From: Methylorubrum extorquens
GTDB lineage: Bacteria; Pseudomonadota; Alphaproteobacteria; Rhizobiales; Beijerinckiaceae
Length of the DNA stretch: 6,841 nucleotides
NCBI GenBank assembly: GCA_019695455.1
Contig: JAEUAC010000303.1
Span: forward strand, 1-6,841
Direction: 5' to 3'
The notes below the pieces were generated by a model. That model did no database searches, was not told the DNA's origin, and saw only the letters and a program-made list of their open reading frames with translations. Each line of letters opens with the position of its first letter. Position 1 is the stretch's first letter. Of the stretch, positions 1 to 6,704 are shown in pieces. The translations under genes and the position numbers were made by a program.

Positions 1-1
1 C

Positions 2-61
2 GGCTACCGCCCGCCCCGGGCCCGCGGCCGAGTCTCCGTGCAGCCCTACTACTCGCGCTGA
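2..61 (+). CDS. C-terminal end of an unidentified protein (partial, 5' end outside window)
   Basis: An open frame enters from the left edge and ends at a TGA at 59-61, giving 19 residues that finish in SVQPYYSR. The piece is too short to name a family. It is supported as a real gene end by its position: the stop lies 4 bp from the facing stop codon of the minus-strand gene at 66-1064, and both stops belong to one 10-bp palindrome, as at the other convergent junctions here. The arginine- and proline-rich segment ending in aromatic residues is compatible with a genuine tail, but an out-of-frame reading cannot be excluded from 60 bases. Confidence 0.4.
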   Translation, partial: GYRPPRARGRVSVQPYYSR

Positions 62-68
62 CGCGTCA
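59..68. terminator. Palindrome holding both facing stop codons; weak convergent terminator candidate
   Basis: TGACGCGTCA is a perfect 10-bp palindrome in which the left TGA is the stop of the + strand gene and the right TCA is the stop of the minus-strand gene. It is short and has no loop or T-run, so it would be a poor intrinsic terminator by itself. It is listed because the same arrangement recurs at 2338-2371 and 6685-6704. Confidence 0.2.
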
Positions 69-1064
69 CCGGTTCGGGTCGGGAAGCCCGTCCCGGACCA
101 GCCGGCCGAACTCGGGCCCGTCGCCGACCTCCCGACCCCGGGCGCCGACACGCGACCGCTCCGTCAGGTCGGCGAAGGACAGGCGCGTGTCCAGCCGGCC
201 CAGGTCGTAGACGTAGTCCGGCAGGTAGCCGGACGCGACGATCCGCCAATCGAACGGGACGGGCGCGACGGCGCGCGCGATCCGGAACAGCTCCGTCGTG
301 CAATTGGCGAGGAGCGAGTTGTACCAGGCCGGCGCCGCCGCGATCGCGTTGGCGCGCCGGACCGCCTCGAGCAGCAGCGGCCGGATCTCGGCCGGCTCGG
401 CCCGGATGCGGTAGATCCGCGTGTCCTCGCCGCGCGCGGTGGTGCGCAGCCTCACGATGTCCCTGTCGTCGGCCGCGATCACGACCAGCTCGTACTGGCG
501 GAAGAAGCCGGCGAGGTTGGAATAGACCTCCCCCTTCTCGCGCCGGATCTCGAAGGACAGGGTGAGGAAGCGCCCGTCCGCGAAGCCGAACGAGAGCAGC
601 GTGTGCGCGATGAGCGGTCCGGTCCAGTAGGAGGCGATCAGGTCGGCGCTGCGCAGGTCAGCGAGGTCGAAGGTCCGGTCCTCCCAGCGGGCCGTGAACT
701 CGGTCTCGGTCCGCCAGTCGAAGACGCGCACGTCCCGCACCTCCAGCCGGTCGCCCGCGAGAGCGGCCGTCATCGTCCGGGACACGTCGACGTCCCAGTC
801 GCGGTCGCCACGCGCCGGTAGCTGGCCGAACCAGAGGACGAGCCCGGCGAGGAGCGCCGCCCAGGCCGCCGGGAGCGCGGGCGCCCGGTTCGCGAGGCCG
901 GCGAGGGCCGCGAGGCTCGCGGCGCAGAACAGCGCGGCGAGGATGCCCGCCACCGCGGGCCCGCCCGGGGCCCGGAACCACAGGAACAGGGCGCCCCAGG
1001 CCCCGCCGGCCAGGACGATCGCCCACCCGGCAGCCAGGGCCGCCACGATCAGACCTCGACCCAT
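66..1064 (-). CDS. Membrane-anchored protein with DUF4105 / Lnb-type periplasmic domain
   Basis: This is a 332-residue protein. Residues 5-29, 36-57 and 62-81 form three hydrophobic segments, followed from about residue 85 by a soluble domain; an odd helix number with the N-terminus inside would place that domain in the periplasm. The domain resembles the family formerly called DUF4105, now named for Lnb, an alternative lipoprotein N-acyltransferase of Bacteroidota. The family's likely nucleophile and base are visible as Cys255 (in LLANCTT) and His154 (in LIAHTLLSFGF), with FDWRTE at 115-120 and REKGEVYS at 175-182 as further conserved-looking motifs. The start is the ATG at 1062-1064, with GGGGAGG just upstream on the minus strand. 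It is divergent from the patatin lipoprotein gene, with 73 bp between. Family assignment is fairly secure. The reaction is inferred: most alphaproteobacteria already have Lnt, so this protein may add to Lnt or act on another acyl or peptide substrate. Confidence 0.8.
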   Translation of the reverse strand: MGRGLIVAALAAGWAIVLAGGAWGALFLWFRAPGGPAVAGILAALFCAASLAALAGLANRAPALPAAWAALLAGLVLWFGQLPARGDRDWDVDVSRTMTAALAGDRLEVRDVRVFDWRTETEFTARWEDRTFDLADLRSADLIASYWTGPLIAHTLLSFGFADGRFLTLSFEIRREKGEVYSNLAGFFRQYELVVIAADDRDIVRLRTTARGEDTRIYRIRAEPAEIRPLLLEAVRRANAIAAAPAWYNSLLANCTTELFRIARAVAPVPFDWRIVASGYLPDYVYDLGRLDTRLSFADLTERSRVGARGREVGDGPEFGRLVRDGLPDPNR

Positions 1065-1091
1065 CCGCCTCCCCGTTCCCCACCCCGCTTA

Positions 1092-1106
1092 GCAACGACG
1101 GGTTGC
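1092..1106. promoter_or_regulatory. Short inverted repeat in the divergent spacer
   Basis: GCAAC-GACGG-GTTGC is an inverted repeat with 5-bp arms and a 5-bp spacer, roughly midway between the two divergent starts at 1064 and 1138. Placement suits a regulator site serving both genes, but arms this short arise often by chance in GC-rich DNA. I could not pick out convincing -35/-10 pairs in the 73-bp spacer. Confidence 0.2.
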
Positions 1107-1137
1107 CTGCGCCACGACGTCATGGAATGCAGCGGCC

Positions 1138-2340
1138 ATGCTTCGCGCCGCTTCGCCGCATCCGTGTCCCTCCCGCCCCGCGGTGCGGCGGCGACGGTCC
1201 GTGGTCCTGGCGGCCATCCTGGCCCTCGGCGGCTGCGCGGCGCCGCGCACGCCCTACACGGAAGCCGACCTCGCCCAGGCCGAGACGGCCGTGCCGGGCG
1301 CCCGCTCCTTCGGCGACACGCCGGACCCGCGCTTCGCGGCCGGCGTCCAGGCCGCCTTCGCGCGGCGGGACGCGACCTACCTGGCGCTCTCGGGCGGCGG
1401 CGGGGACGGCGCGTTCGGGGCCGGCATCCTCAACGGCTGGACGGAATCGGGCCGCCGGCCGACCTTCACGGTCGTCTCCGGCGTCTCGACCGGCGCCCTG
1501 ATCGCGCCCTTCGCCTTCCTGGGCCCGCGCTACGATCCCGTGCTGCGGGAGATCTACACGAGCGGCATCGCCGAGAGCCTGCTCGACTCGCCCGATCCGT
1601 TCCGGGCGCTCCTCGGCTCGTCCGTCTTCTCGGACGACCGGCTGCGCGAACTCCTGGCCCGCTACGTGACGGCCGACCTCCTGGCCGAGATCGCGGCCGA
1701 ACGCGCGCGCGGGCGCTTCCTCTTCGTCGTGACGACGAACCTCGACGCGCAGCGCCCCGTCGTCTGGGACCTCGGCCTGATCGCGGCCCAGGGCACCCCG
1801 CGATCGCTGGAGCTGTTCCGCGACGCGCTGGTCGCCTCGGCCTCGATCCCGGCCGTGTTCCCGCCGGTCTTCATGGAGGCGACGATGCCGGACGGCCGGT
1901 CCTTCCGCGAGATGCACGTCGACGGCACCATCACGACGAGCGTGTTCACCCTGCCGCGCGGGGTGCTCTGGAGCGACCGGATGGTGGGGCCGCGGGTCGG
2001 CGGAACGCTCTACGTCCTCATGAACGCCAAGATCGACACCGACTTCCAGCTCGTGCCGGACACGACGGCGGACATCGGCACCCGCTCCGTCTCGACGCTC
2101 ATCAAGAACGGCTCGCGCGCCGACCTCGTCGACACGTGGCAGGCCGCCCGGGCGCGCGGGATCGGCTTCAACGTCGCGTCCATCGGGCGGGAGGTGAAGA
2201 CGGAGAACGGTGCCGGGTTCGACACCGCCTACATGCGCCGCCTCTACGCCTATGGCGAGGAGCGGGGCCGGTCGGGCCGGTTCTGGTCGGCCACGCCGCC
2301 GCGCCCCTCCCCCGAGCCGGCGACCGTCGCGGCCCGCTGA
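1138..2340 (+). CDS. Patatin-like phospholipase, predicted lipoprotein
   Basis: This 400-residue protein has the patatin Ser-Asp catalytic dyad. A glycine-rich oxyanion loop (SGGGGDGAFGAG, residues 85-96) is followed by the nucleophile elbow GVSTG with Ser117, and the partner aspartate is Asp262 in VDGT. The family hydrolyses acyl esters of phospholipids or other lipids. The N-terminus has an RRRR stretch (17-20), a hydrophobic core (21-30) and a lipobox LGGC ending at Cys33, so it is probably a diacylated lipoprotein. Ala-Ala after the Cys suggests outer-membrane sorting by the enteric Lol rule. The chosen ATG has only a weak GGAA upstream (1125-1128). An in-frame GTG at residue 16 (1183) would give an 18-residue signal peptide of more usual length but lacks a clear ribosome site. 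It is divergent from the Lnb-like gene and convergent with the phosphoesterase gene. Family call is strong; substrate is unknown. Confidence 0.9.
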   Translation: MLRAASPHPCPSRPAVRRRRSVVLAAILALGGCAAPRTPYTEADLAQAETAVPGARSFGDTPDPRFAAGVQAAFARRDATYLALSGGGGDGAFGAGILNGWTESGRRPTFTVVSGVSTGALIAPFAFLGPRYDPVLREIYTSGIAESLLDSPDPFRALLGSSVFSDDRLRELLARYVTADLLAEIAAERARGRFLFVVTTNLDAQRPVVWDLGLIAAQGTPRSLELFRDALVASASIPAVFPPVFMEATMPDGRSFREMHVDGTITTSVFTLPRGVLWSDRMVGPRVGGTLYVLMNAKIDTDFQLVPDTTADIGTRSVSTLIKNGSRADLVDTWQAARARGIGFNVASIGREVKTENGAGFDTAYMRRLYAYGEERGRSGRFWSATPPRPSPEPATVAAR

Positions 2341-2371
2341 GGCCGGCGGCGGACCGGCCGGTCGGCCGTCA
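2338..2371. terminator. Hairpin between convergent genes, includes both stop codons
   Basis: TGAGGCCG (2338-2345) can pair with CGGCC plus TCA (2363-2367 and 2369-2371) with one bulged base, so the two facing stop codons lie in opposite arms. Inside lies a perfect 12-bp palindrome GACCGGCCGGTC (2352-2363) that could form a competing stem. There is no T-run on either strand, so this is at most a non-canonical bidirectional terminator or a structure protecting 3' ends. Confidence 0.35.
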
Positions 2372-3172
2372 GGCGGCCTGGGGCAGCAGCGCCACGGCCG
2401 CGCGGTCGCGGGTCTCGTCGGCCCAGCGCAGCAGCTCGAACTCGCCGTCGTAGGTCTCGACGAGCGCCGTGCAGCTCTCCACCCAGTCGCCGCAATTCAT
2501 GTAGCGGATGCCGAGCCGGTCGTGGATGGCCGCATGGTGGATGTGGCCGCACACGATGCCGTCGACGCCCGCCCGCCTCGCCTCCGTGACGAGCGCCGCC
2601 TCGTAGTCGCCGATGAACGAGACCGCGTTCTTCACGCGGAGCTTCGCCCATTGCGACAGCGACCAGTAGGGCAGGCCGAGCCGCCGGCGGGCGAGGCTCA
2701 CCCAGGAGCCGATCCAGAGGGCGACCTCGTAGCCCCAGTCGCCGACATGGGCGAGCCACTTCGCGTTGCGGACCACGACGTCGAAGGCGTCGCCGTGGCA
2801 GACGAGGTAGCGGCGTCCGTCCGCGCTCTCGTGGATCGTCTGGTCCGCCACCTCGATCCCGCCAAAATGGGTGCCCGGGAAGTCGCGGGCGAACTCGTCG
2901 TGGTTGCCCGGCACGTAGACGATGCGGACCTGCTTGCGCGCCTTGCGCAGCAGCTTCTGGACGACGTCGTTGTGGCTCTGCGGCCAGTACCAGGCCTGCT
3001 TGAGGCGCCAGGCGTCGACGATGTCGCCGACGAGGTAGATCGTGTCGGCCTCGACCACGCGCAGGAAGTCGAGCAGCATCTCGGCCTGGCACCCGCGGGT
3101 CCCGAGATGCACGTCGGACAGGAAGACCGTCCGGTAACGCCTGGCGTCAGGCTCTTCGGTTCGCGCCCGCAT
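2369..3172 (-). CDS. Calcineurin-like metallophosphoesterase, LpxH-related family (COG2908)
   Basis: This 267-residue protein carries the full metallophosphoesterase motif set: DVH (Asp20, His22), GDIVD (Asp50), GNHD (Asn90, His91), HGD (His126) and GHIHH (His210, His212). Order and spacing match LpxH, the enzyme that cleaves UDP-2,3-diacylglucosamine to lipid X in lipid A synthesis, and residues 130-193 form the helical insert expected to cap the lipid site. However, LpxH of enteric bacteria has GNRD where this protein has the classical GNHD, and many alphaproteobacteria use the unrelated LpxI. A different phosphoester or pyrophosphate substrate is therefore quite possible. There is no signal peptide, so it is cytosolic or bound to the inner membrane face. 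The ATG start is supported by GAGGG on the minus strand (3184 to 3180) with a 7-nt spacer. It converges with the patatin gene and diverges from the AhpD-like gene. Fold is near certain; LpxH activity is uncertain. Confidence 0.88.
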   Translation of the reverse strand: MRARTEEPDARRYRTVFLSDVHLGTRGCQAEMLLDFLRVVEADTIYLVGDIVDAWRLKQAWYWPQSHNDVVQKLLRKARKQVRIVYVPGNHDEFARDFPGTHFGGIEVADQTIHESADGRRYLVCHGDAFDVVVRNAKWLAHVGDWGYEVALWIGSWVSLARRRLGLPYWSLSQWAKLRVKNAVSFIGDYEAALVTEARRAGVDGIVCGHIHHAAIHDRLGIRYMNCGDWVESCTALVETYDGEFELLRWADETRDRAAVALLPQAA

Positions 3173-3206
3173 GACCGTGCCCTCGCATGCCGGCCATGGC
3201 GCGCGT

Positions 3207-3235
3207 GTGACAGTCGCCCGCCCAGCCCCTAACGG
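3207..3235 (+). promoter_or_regulatory. Possible sigma-70-type promoter for the AhpD-like gene
   Basis: GTGACA (3207-3212) matches five of six bases of the -35 consensus. Seventeen bases later lies TAACGG (3230-3235), a poor -10 match. Transcription would begin near 3242, about 20 nt before the preferred ATG at 3262. The weak -10 keeps confidence low. Confidence 0.22.
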
Positions 3236-3250
3236 TGGAGGACGGACGAC

Positions 3251-3255
3251 GGGAG
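3251..3255 (+). promoter_or_regulatory. Ribosome binding site that decides the start of the AhpD-like gene
   Basis: GGGAG lies 6 nt before the ATG at 3262. An in-frame GTG at 3235 would lengthen the protein by nine residues but has no comparable purine-rich site in front of it, so 3262 is preferred. Confidence 0.6.
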
Positions 3256-3261
3256 ACCAGC

Positions 3262-3927
3262 ATGGCGAAGCGGAGCACGAAGAGCGGCACGACGACCGGC
3301 GCGGACGCGGGCGCGACCGGCCGGGCGAAGAGGCCGGAGGTCGGCGAGCGCCCGGCCGCCCAGGTCGAGACCCGCGTCACGGCCCTGGACCTGCCCCGGG
3401 GCGCCCTGTCGGACGCGAACGAGGGCTACCTCGCGAAATGCGACGAGAAGATCGGCTTCGTGCCGAACGTGCTCGCGGCCTACGCCTTCGACGATGCCAA
3501 GCTGTCCGGCTTCGCCGGGCTCTACAACGACCTGATGCTCGCCCCGTCGGGCCTGTCGAAGCTCGAGCGGGAGATGATCGCCGTCGTCGTGTCGAGCCAG
3601 AACCGCTGCTTCTACTGCCTCGCGGCGCACGGCGCGGCCGTGCGCCAGCTCTCGGGCGATCCGGTGCTGGGCGAGCTCCTCGTCATGAACTTCCGGGCCG
3701 CCGAGCTCTCGACCCGGCACAAGGCGATGCTGGACTTCGCCGTGCTGGTCACGGAGGCGCCCTCCACGATCGAGGAGGACGACCGCTCGCTGCTGCGCGA
3801 GGCCGGGTTCGGCGACCGCGACATCTGGGACATCGCGGCGGTCGCGTCCTTCTTCAACATGTCGAACCGCATGGCCTCCGCCGTCGACATGCGGCCGAAC
3901 GCCGAATACCACGGCCAGGCCCGCTGA
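3262..3927 (+). CDS. AhpD-like peroxidase-related enzyme (carboxymuconolactone decarboxylase fold)
   Basis: This 221-residue protein contains the thiol redox centre of the AhpD family: CFYCLAAH gives Cys116, Cys119 and His123, and Glu104 in LEREMIA stands 12 residues before the first Cys, as the proton-relay glutamate does in AhpD. The middle histidine of the AhpD CxHC is Tyr here (CFYC), which is common in the peroxidase-related subgroup. GFVPNVL (65-71) and the C-terminal segment with FFNMSNRMA (197-205) also fit that subgroup. Expected role: reduction of hydroperoxides, or thiol-disulfide chemistry, in the cytosol; the electron donor and natural substrate are not evident. The first 35 residues are rich in Lys, Thr, Gly and Ala, look disordered and precede the usual family start. 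It lies 74 bp before the ABC operon on the same strand, but an apparent promoter in the gap argues against obligatory cotranscription. Confidence 0.85.
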   Translation: MAKRSTKSGTTTGADAGATGRAKRPEVGERPAAQVETRVTALDLPRGALSDANEGYLAKCDEKIGFVPNVLAAYAFDDAKLSGFAGLYNDLMLAPSGLSKLEREMIAVVVSSQNRCFYCLAAHGAAVRQLSGDPVLGELLVMNFRAAELSTRHKAMLDFAVLVTEAPSTIEEDDRSLLREAGFGDRDIWDIAAVASFFNMSNRMASAVDMRPNAEYHGQAR

Positions 3928-3939
3928 TTCACAGACCCG

Positions 3940-3960
3940 ATCCGATATTTGAAATCGGAT
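3940..3960. promoter_or_regulatory. Inverted repeat, candidate operator of the ABC transporter operon
   Basis: ATCCGAT and ATCGGAT are perfect 7-bp inverted arms around the 7-bp centre ATTTGAA. A second palindrome, ATTTGAAAT (3947-3955), is nested one base off centre. A CAGACCC direct repeat flanks the structure at 3932-3938 and 3964-3970. The element overlaps the proposed -35 hexamer (3949-3954), the position expected for a repressor or activator site. A 7-bp stem of moderate GC without a T-run is a poor terminator for the upstream gene. Confidence 0.4.
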
Positions 3961-3976
3961 GCGCAGACCCTATGTG
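3949..3976 (+). promoter_or_regulatory. Candidate sigma-70-type promoter of the ABC operon
   Basis: TTGAAA (3949-3954, four of six consensus bases including TTGA) is separated by 16 bp from TATGTG (3971-3976, three of six). Transcription would start near 3983, leaving a short leader of about 20 nt with the ribosome site. The perfect palindrome GGAATATTCC (3976-3985) lies across the presumed start region. The block is clearly more AT-rich than its surroundings. Confidence 0.35.
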
Positions 3977-3990
3977 GAATATTCCTCCGC

Positions 3991-3994
3991 GAGG
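3991..3994 (+). promoter_or_regulatory. Ribosome binding site fixing the start of the binding-protein gene
   Basis: GAGG stands 7 nt before the ATG at 4002. The in-frame ATG at 3972 would add ten residues before the signal peptide, has no such site and falls in the proposed -10 element, so 4002 is preferred. Confidence 0.55.
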
Positions 3995-4001
3995 TTCCTC
4001 G

Positions 4002-5009
4002 ATGTTGCGCACTCTCCTGGTCGCCGCCGCCGCCCTCGCGACGGCCGCGACGGCCGCTTCGGCGCAGGTTCCCGTCCGGGTCGGCGTGATCCCGATCGTC
4101 GGGGCGGCGCCGATCTTCGTCGTGAACGGGAAGGGCTGGGCCAAGGAGGCCGGGCTCGACATCCGCATCACGACCTTCGAGTCGGGACCGAACATGATCC
4201 AGGCGCTCGCCTCGGGCACGATCGACGTCTACGTGGCCGGCGTCATGCCGCTCGCCGTGGCCCGGTCCAAGGGCGTGCAGTCGAAGGTCGTGACGGCGAC
4301 GGCCATCGAGGAGATGGTCTTCGTCGCCGGCCCGAAGCTCGCGCCCTATTTCGGCCCGGGCGTCGCGCCCGCCGAGGCGCTCAAGGCCTACCGGGCCAAG
4401 GAGGGCAAGCCCGCGCGGCTCGCCGCCCAGCCGCCCGGCTCCGTCCCCAACACGACGCTGCAGCATTGGCTCTGGCAGGTCGCCAAGGCCGACCGGCAGG
4501 ATGCCGAGATCATCTCGATGGGCATCGACGCGACCCAGCAGGCCGTGCTCGTCGGCGCCGTCGAGGGCGCGGCCATCCGGGAGCCGGCGCTGACCATCGT
4601 CCAGGGCCGCAACCCCGCCATCAAGCTCGTCGCCACCGGGGGGGAGATGTTCCCGTCGCAGCCGGGCACCGTGGTGGCCGTCACGCCGGCCTTCGCGAGC
4701 GCGCATCCCGAGGGCACCCAGAAGCTGGTGGACGCGCTCGTCCGGGCCGACGCGCTGCTGAAGGCGAACCCCGACGAGGCCGCGCCGCTGGTCGAGGCCG
4801 CGCTCGGCAAGGGCATCACGGACGTCGCGACCATCCGCAAGGCGCTCACGTCGCCCGCCACCCGCTTCGTCGCCGATCCCCGCACGATCCTGGACGCCAC
4901 GGCCCGGATGCAGGACTTCCAGGTCTCGATCGGCACGCTCGACAAGGCCGCCCCGCTCGAGGGCCTGATCGATCCGAGCTATTACGAGAAGGCCGCGGCC
5001 GCGAAGTGA
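4002..5009 (+). CDS. Periplasmic substrate-binding protein of a nitrate/sulfonate/taurine-type ABC importer
   Basis: This 335-residue protein starts with a classical signal peptide: Arg3, a hydrophobic alanine-rich core, and an ASA site predicted to be cut between Ala21 and Gln22. The mature part opens with VRVGVIPIVGAAPIFVVNGKGW and continues with GLDIRITTFESGPNMIQALASGTIDV, the typical first lobe of the SsuA/TauA/NMT1-like family, where the ligand site sits between two lobes. The second lobe contains GSVPNTTLQHWLWQVAKAD and AVEGAAIREPAL. It presents a ligand to the permease encoded downstream. Known ligands of the family include nitrate, alkanesulfonates, taurine, bicarbonate and thiamine precursors; I see no residue set that selects one. 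It is the first gene of a binding protein-permease-ATPase operon, with its own likely promoter and a hairpin-bearing spacer after it. Confidence 0.9.
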   Translation: MLRTLLVAAAALATAATAASAQVPVRVGVIPIVGAAPIFVVNGKGWAKEAGLDIRITTFESGPNMIQALASGTIDVYVAGVMPLAVARSKGVQSKVVTATAIEEMVFVAGPKLAPYFGPGVAPAEALKAYRAKEGKPARLAAQPPGSVPNTTLQHWLWQVAKADRQDAEIISMGIDATQQAVLVGAVEGAAIREPALTIVQGRNPAIKLVATGGEMFPSQPGTVVAVTPAFASAHPEGTQKLVDALVRADALLKANPDEAAPLVEAALGKGITDVATIRKALTSPATRFVADPRTILDATARMQDFQVSIGTLDKAAPLEGLIDPSYYEKAAAAK

Positions 5010-5100
5010 GGGGCCCCGACCCATCCACCGTCGTCGTGCCGAGCTGCGTCGCGGGGCGCCGCGTCCCGCCGCACGCGGAACGGTCGTGCCTGCGCCGGGA

Positions 5101-5117
5101 GGCAGGCCGCGCCTGCC
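5101..5117 (+). repeat. Intercistronic hairpin 1
   Basis: GGCAGGC-CGC-GCCTGCC is a perfect 7-bp stem with a 3-nt loop in the 153-bp gap after the binding-protein gene. It has no T-run. Hairpins here could protect the 3' end of the binding-protein message or cause partial termination. I see no gene in this gap. Confidence 0.4.
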
Positions 5118-5128
5118 ACGCCGCATGA

Positions 5129-5150
5129 CGACCGGCCCGGTGGCCGGTCG
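5129..5150 (+). repeat. Intercistronic hairpin 2, next to the permease ribosome binding site
   Basis: CGACCGGCC-CGGT-GGCCGGTCG is a perfect 9-bp GC-rich stem with a 4-nt loop. Its last base is the first G of the GGAG (5150-5153) that serves the permease ATG at 5163, so folding may limit access of ribosomes. Together with hairpin 1 it could lower permease and ATPase output relative to the binding protein. Confidence 0.45.
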
Positions 5151-5162
5151 GAGACCCCGTCC

Positions 5163-5911
5163 ATGAACCGCGTCGCGAGCACGGCCCTCGCCGCCCTCGG
5201 CCTCCTCGCCTTCCTGGGCATCTGGGAGGCGCTGCCGCGGCTCGGGCTCCTGAACGCGGCCCTGGTGCCGCCGCCCTCGGCCGTGCCGGAGGCCTTCCTG
5301 CGCGAGGTCCGGTCCGGGATCTGGCTCGCGGCCGTCCTGTCGAGCCTGACGCATTACACGACGGGCCTCCTCGTCGGCTCCGGGCTCGGCATCGCACTCG
5401 GCATCGCGGCGGGCATGTCGCGGATCTTCGAGAGCGCGACCGCCTGGATCGTGCGGCTGGTGCGGCCGATCCCGGGCCTCGCCTGGGTGCCGTTCGCCAT
5501 CATCTGGTTCGGCGTGGAGCCGGCGGCGGCGGTCTTCATCATCGCCATCGGCGTGTTCTGGATCGTGTTCTTCGCCACCCAGGGCGCGATCCGGGGCGTC
5601 GACCGCGACCTCCTCGAGGTGGCGCGCGCCTTCGGCTTCCGGTCCGCCGGCGCGCGGCTCCTGAAGATCCTGCTGCCGGCCGCGACGCCCGGCATCATGG
5701 TCGGGCTCCGCACCGCGCTCGGCCAGGCCTGGATGGCCGTGGTCGCGGCCGAGATCTTCGGCGTGCCGGGCGTCGGGCAGCGCATGATGCAGGCGTCCAG
5801 CCTCCTCGCGACCGACATCGTGCTCGTCTACATGCTGACCATGGCCGGCCTCTACGGCCTGATCGACACGCTGTTCGTGGCGCTCCAGGGATGGCTCCTC
5901 CGGTGGCGCGC

Positions 5912-5915
<4 letters not shown>
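5163..5915 (+). CDS. ABC transporter permease, SsuC/TauC-like
   Basis: This 250-residue integral membrane protein belongs to the BPD_transp_1 family. Hydrophobic segments are visible near residues 5-25, 57-85, 90-112, 113-140, 176-200 and 215-242, fitting the usual six helices, and the length is normal for SsuC/TauC. The cytoplasmic coupling loop that contacts the ATPase follows the EAA pattern: Glu152-Val-Ala, Gly158 and the LP pair at 171-172, in a stretch reading EVARAFGF then KILLPAATPGI. ALVPPPSAVPEAF (33-45), before the second helix, is also typical of the family. It forms the channel, probably as a homodimer, since only one permease gene is present. The ATG has GGAG 9 nt upstream. Its stop overlaps the ATPase start by ATGA, suggesting translational coupling. 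Family is secure; substrate unknown. Confidence 0.92.
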
Positions 5916-6684
<769 letters not shown>

Positions 6685-6688
<4 letters not shown>

Positions 6689-6704
6689 CCGGGGTGCCGG
6701 CTAC
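6685..6704. terminator. Convergent hairpin with both stop codons in its arms
   Basis: GTAGCCGG-GGTG-CCGGCTAC is a perfect 8-bp stem with a 4-nt loop. The left arm holds the ATPase stop TAG (6686-6688). The right arm holds CTA (6701-6703), the stop TAG of the minus-strand gene. Its position exactly between converging genes suggests a bidirectional 3'-end structure. No T-run follows on either strand, so classical intrinsic termination is not assured. Confidence 0.5.

Noticed and set aside
2352..2363. GACCGGCC half-sites shared with the hairpin at 5129-5150, read as a dispersed repeat family
   Set aside because: Two short GC-rich matches are not enough to claim a repeat family. Both are explained as local stems, and such words are common at this base composition.
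1122..2453. 443-codon + strand frame overlapping the patatin gene
   Set aside because: It is the +1/+2 shadow of the patatin frame with an Arg/Pro/Gly-rich translation. The patatin frame has the catalytic motifs and lipobox.
2210..3232. 340-codon open frame on the + strand
   Set aside because: It is the antisense of the phosphoesterase gene, whose full metal-binding motif set proves the minus strand is coding.
3940..3960. Inverted repeat read as an intrinsic terminator of the AhpD-like gene
   Set aside because: The stem is only 7 bp with moderate GC, and no T-run follows. Overlap with a possible -35 box fits an operator better.
3171..4001. In-frame extension upstream of the binding-protein start, making a 612-residue product
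   Set aside because: The extra part is out of frame with the AhpD-like gene it overlaps, is Arg/Gly-rich, and would bury the signal peptide that begins at 4002 behind a ribosome site.
3959..5128. 389-codon + strand frame over the binding-protein gene
   Set aside because: It is a shadow frame with Arg/Gly/His repeats and no domain.
3612..5354. 580-codon open frame on the minus strand
   Set aside because: It lies opposite the AhpD-like, binding-protein and permease genes, all with clear domain motifs. Its translation is Arg/Gly/Asp-rich without a recognisable domain, as expected for an antisense frame in GC-rich DNA.
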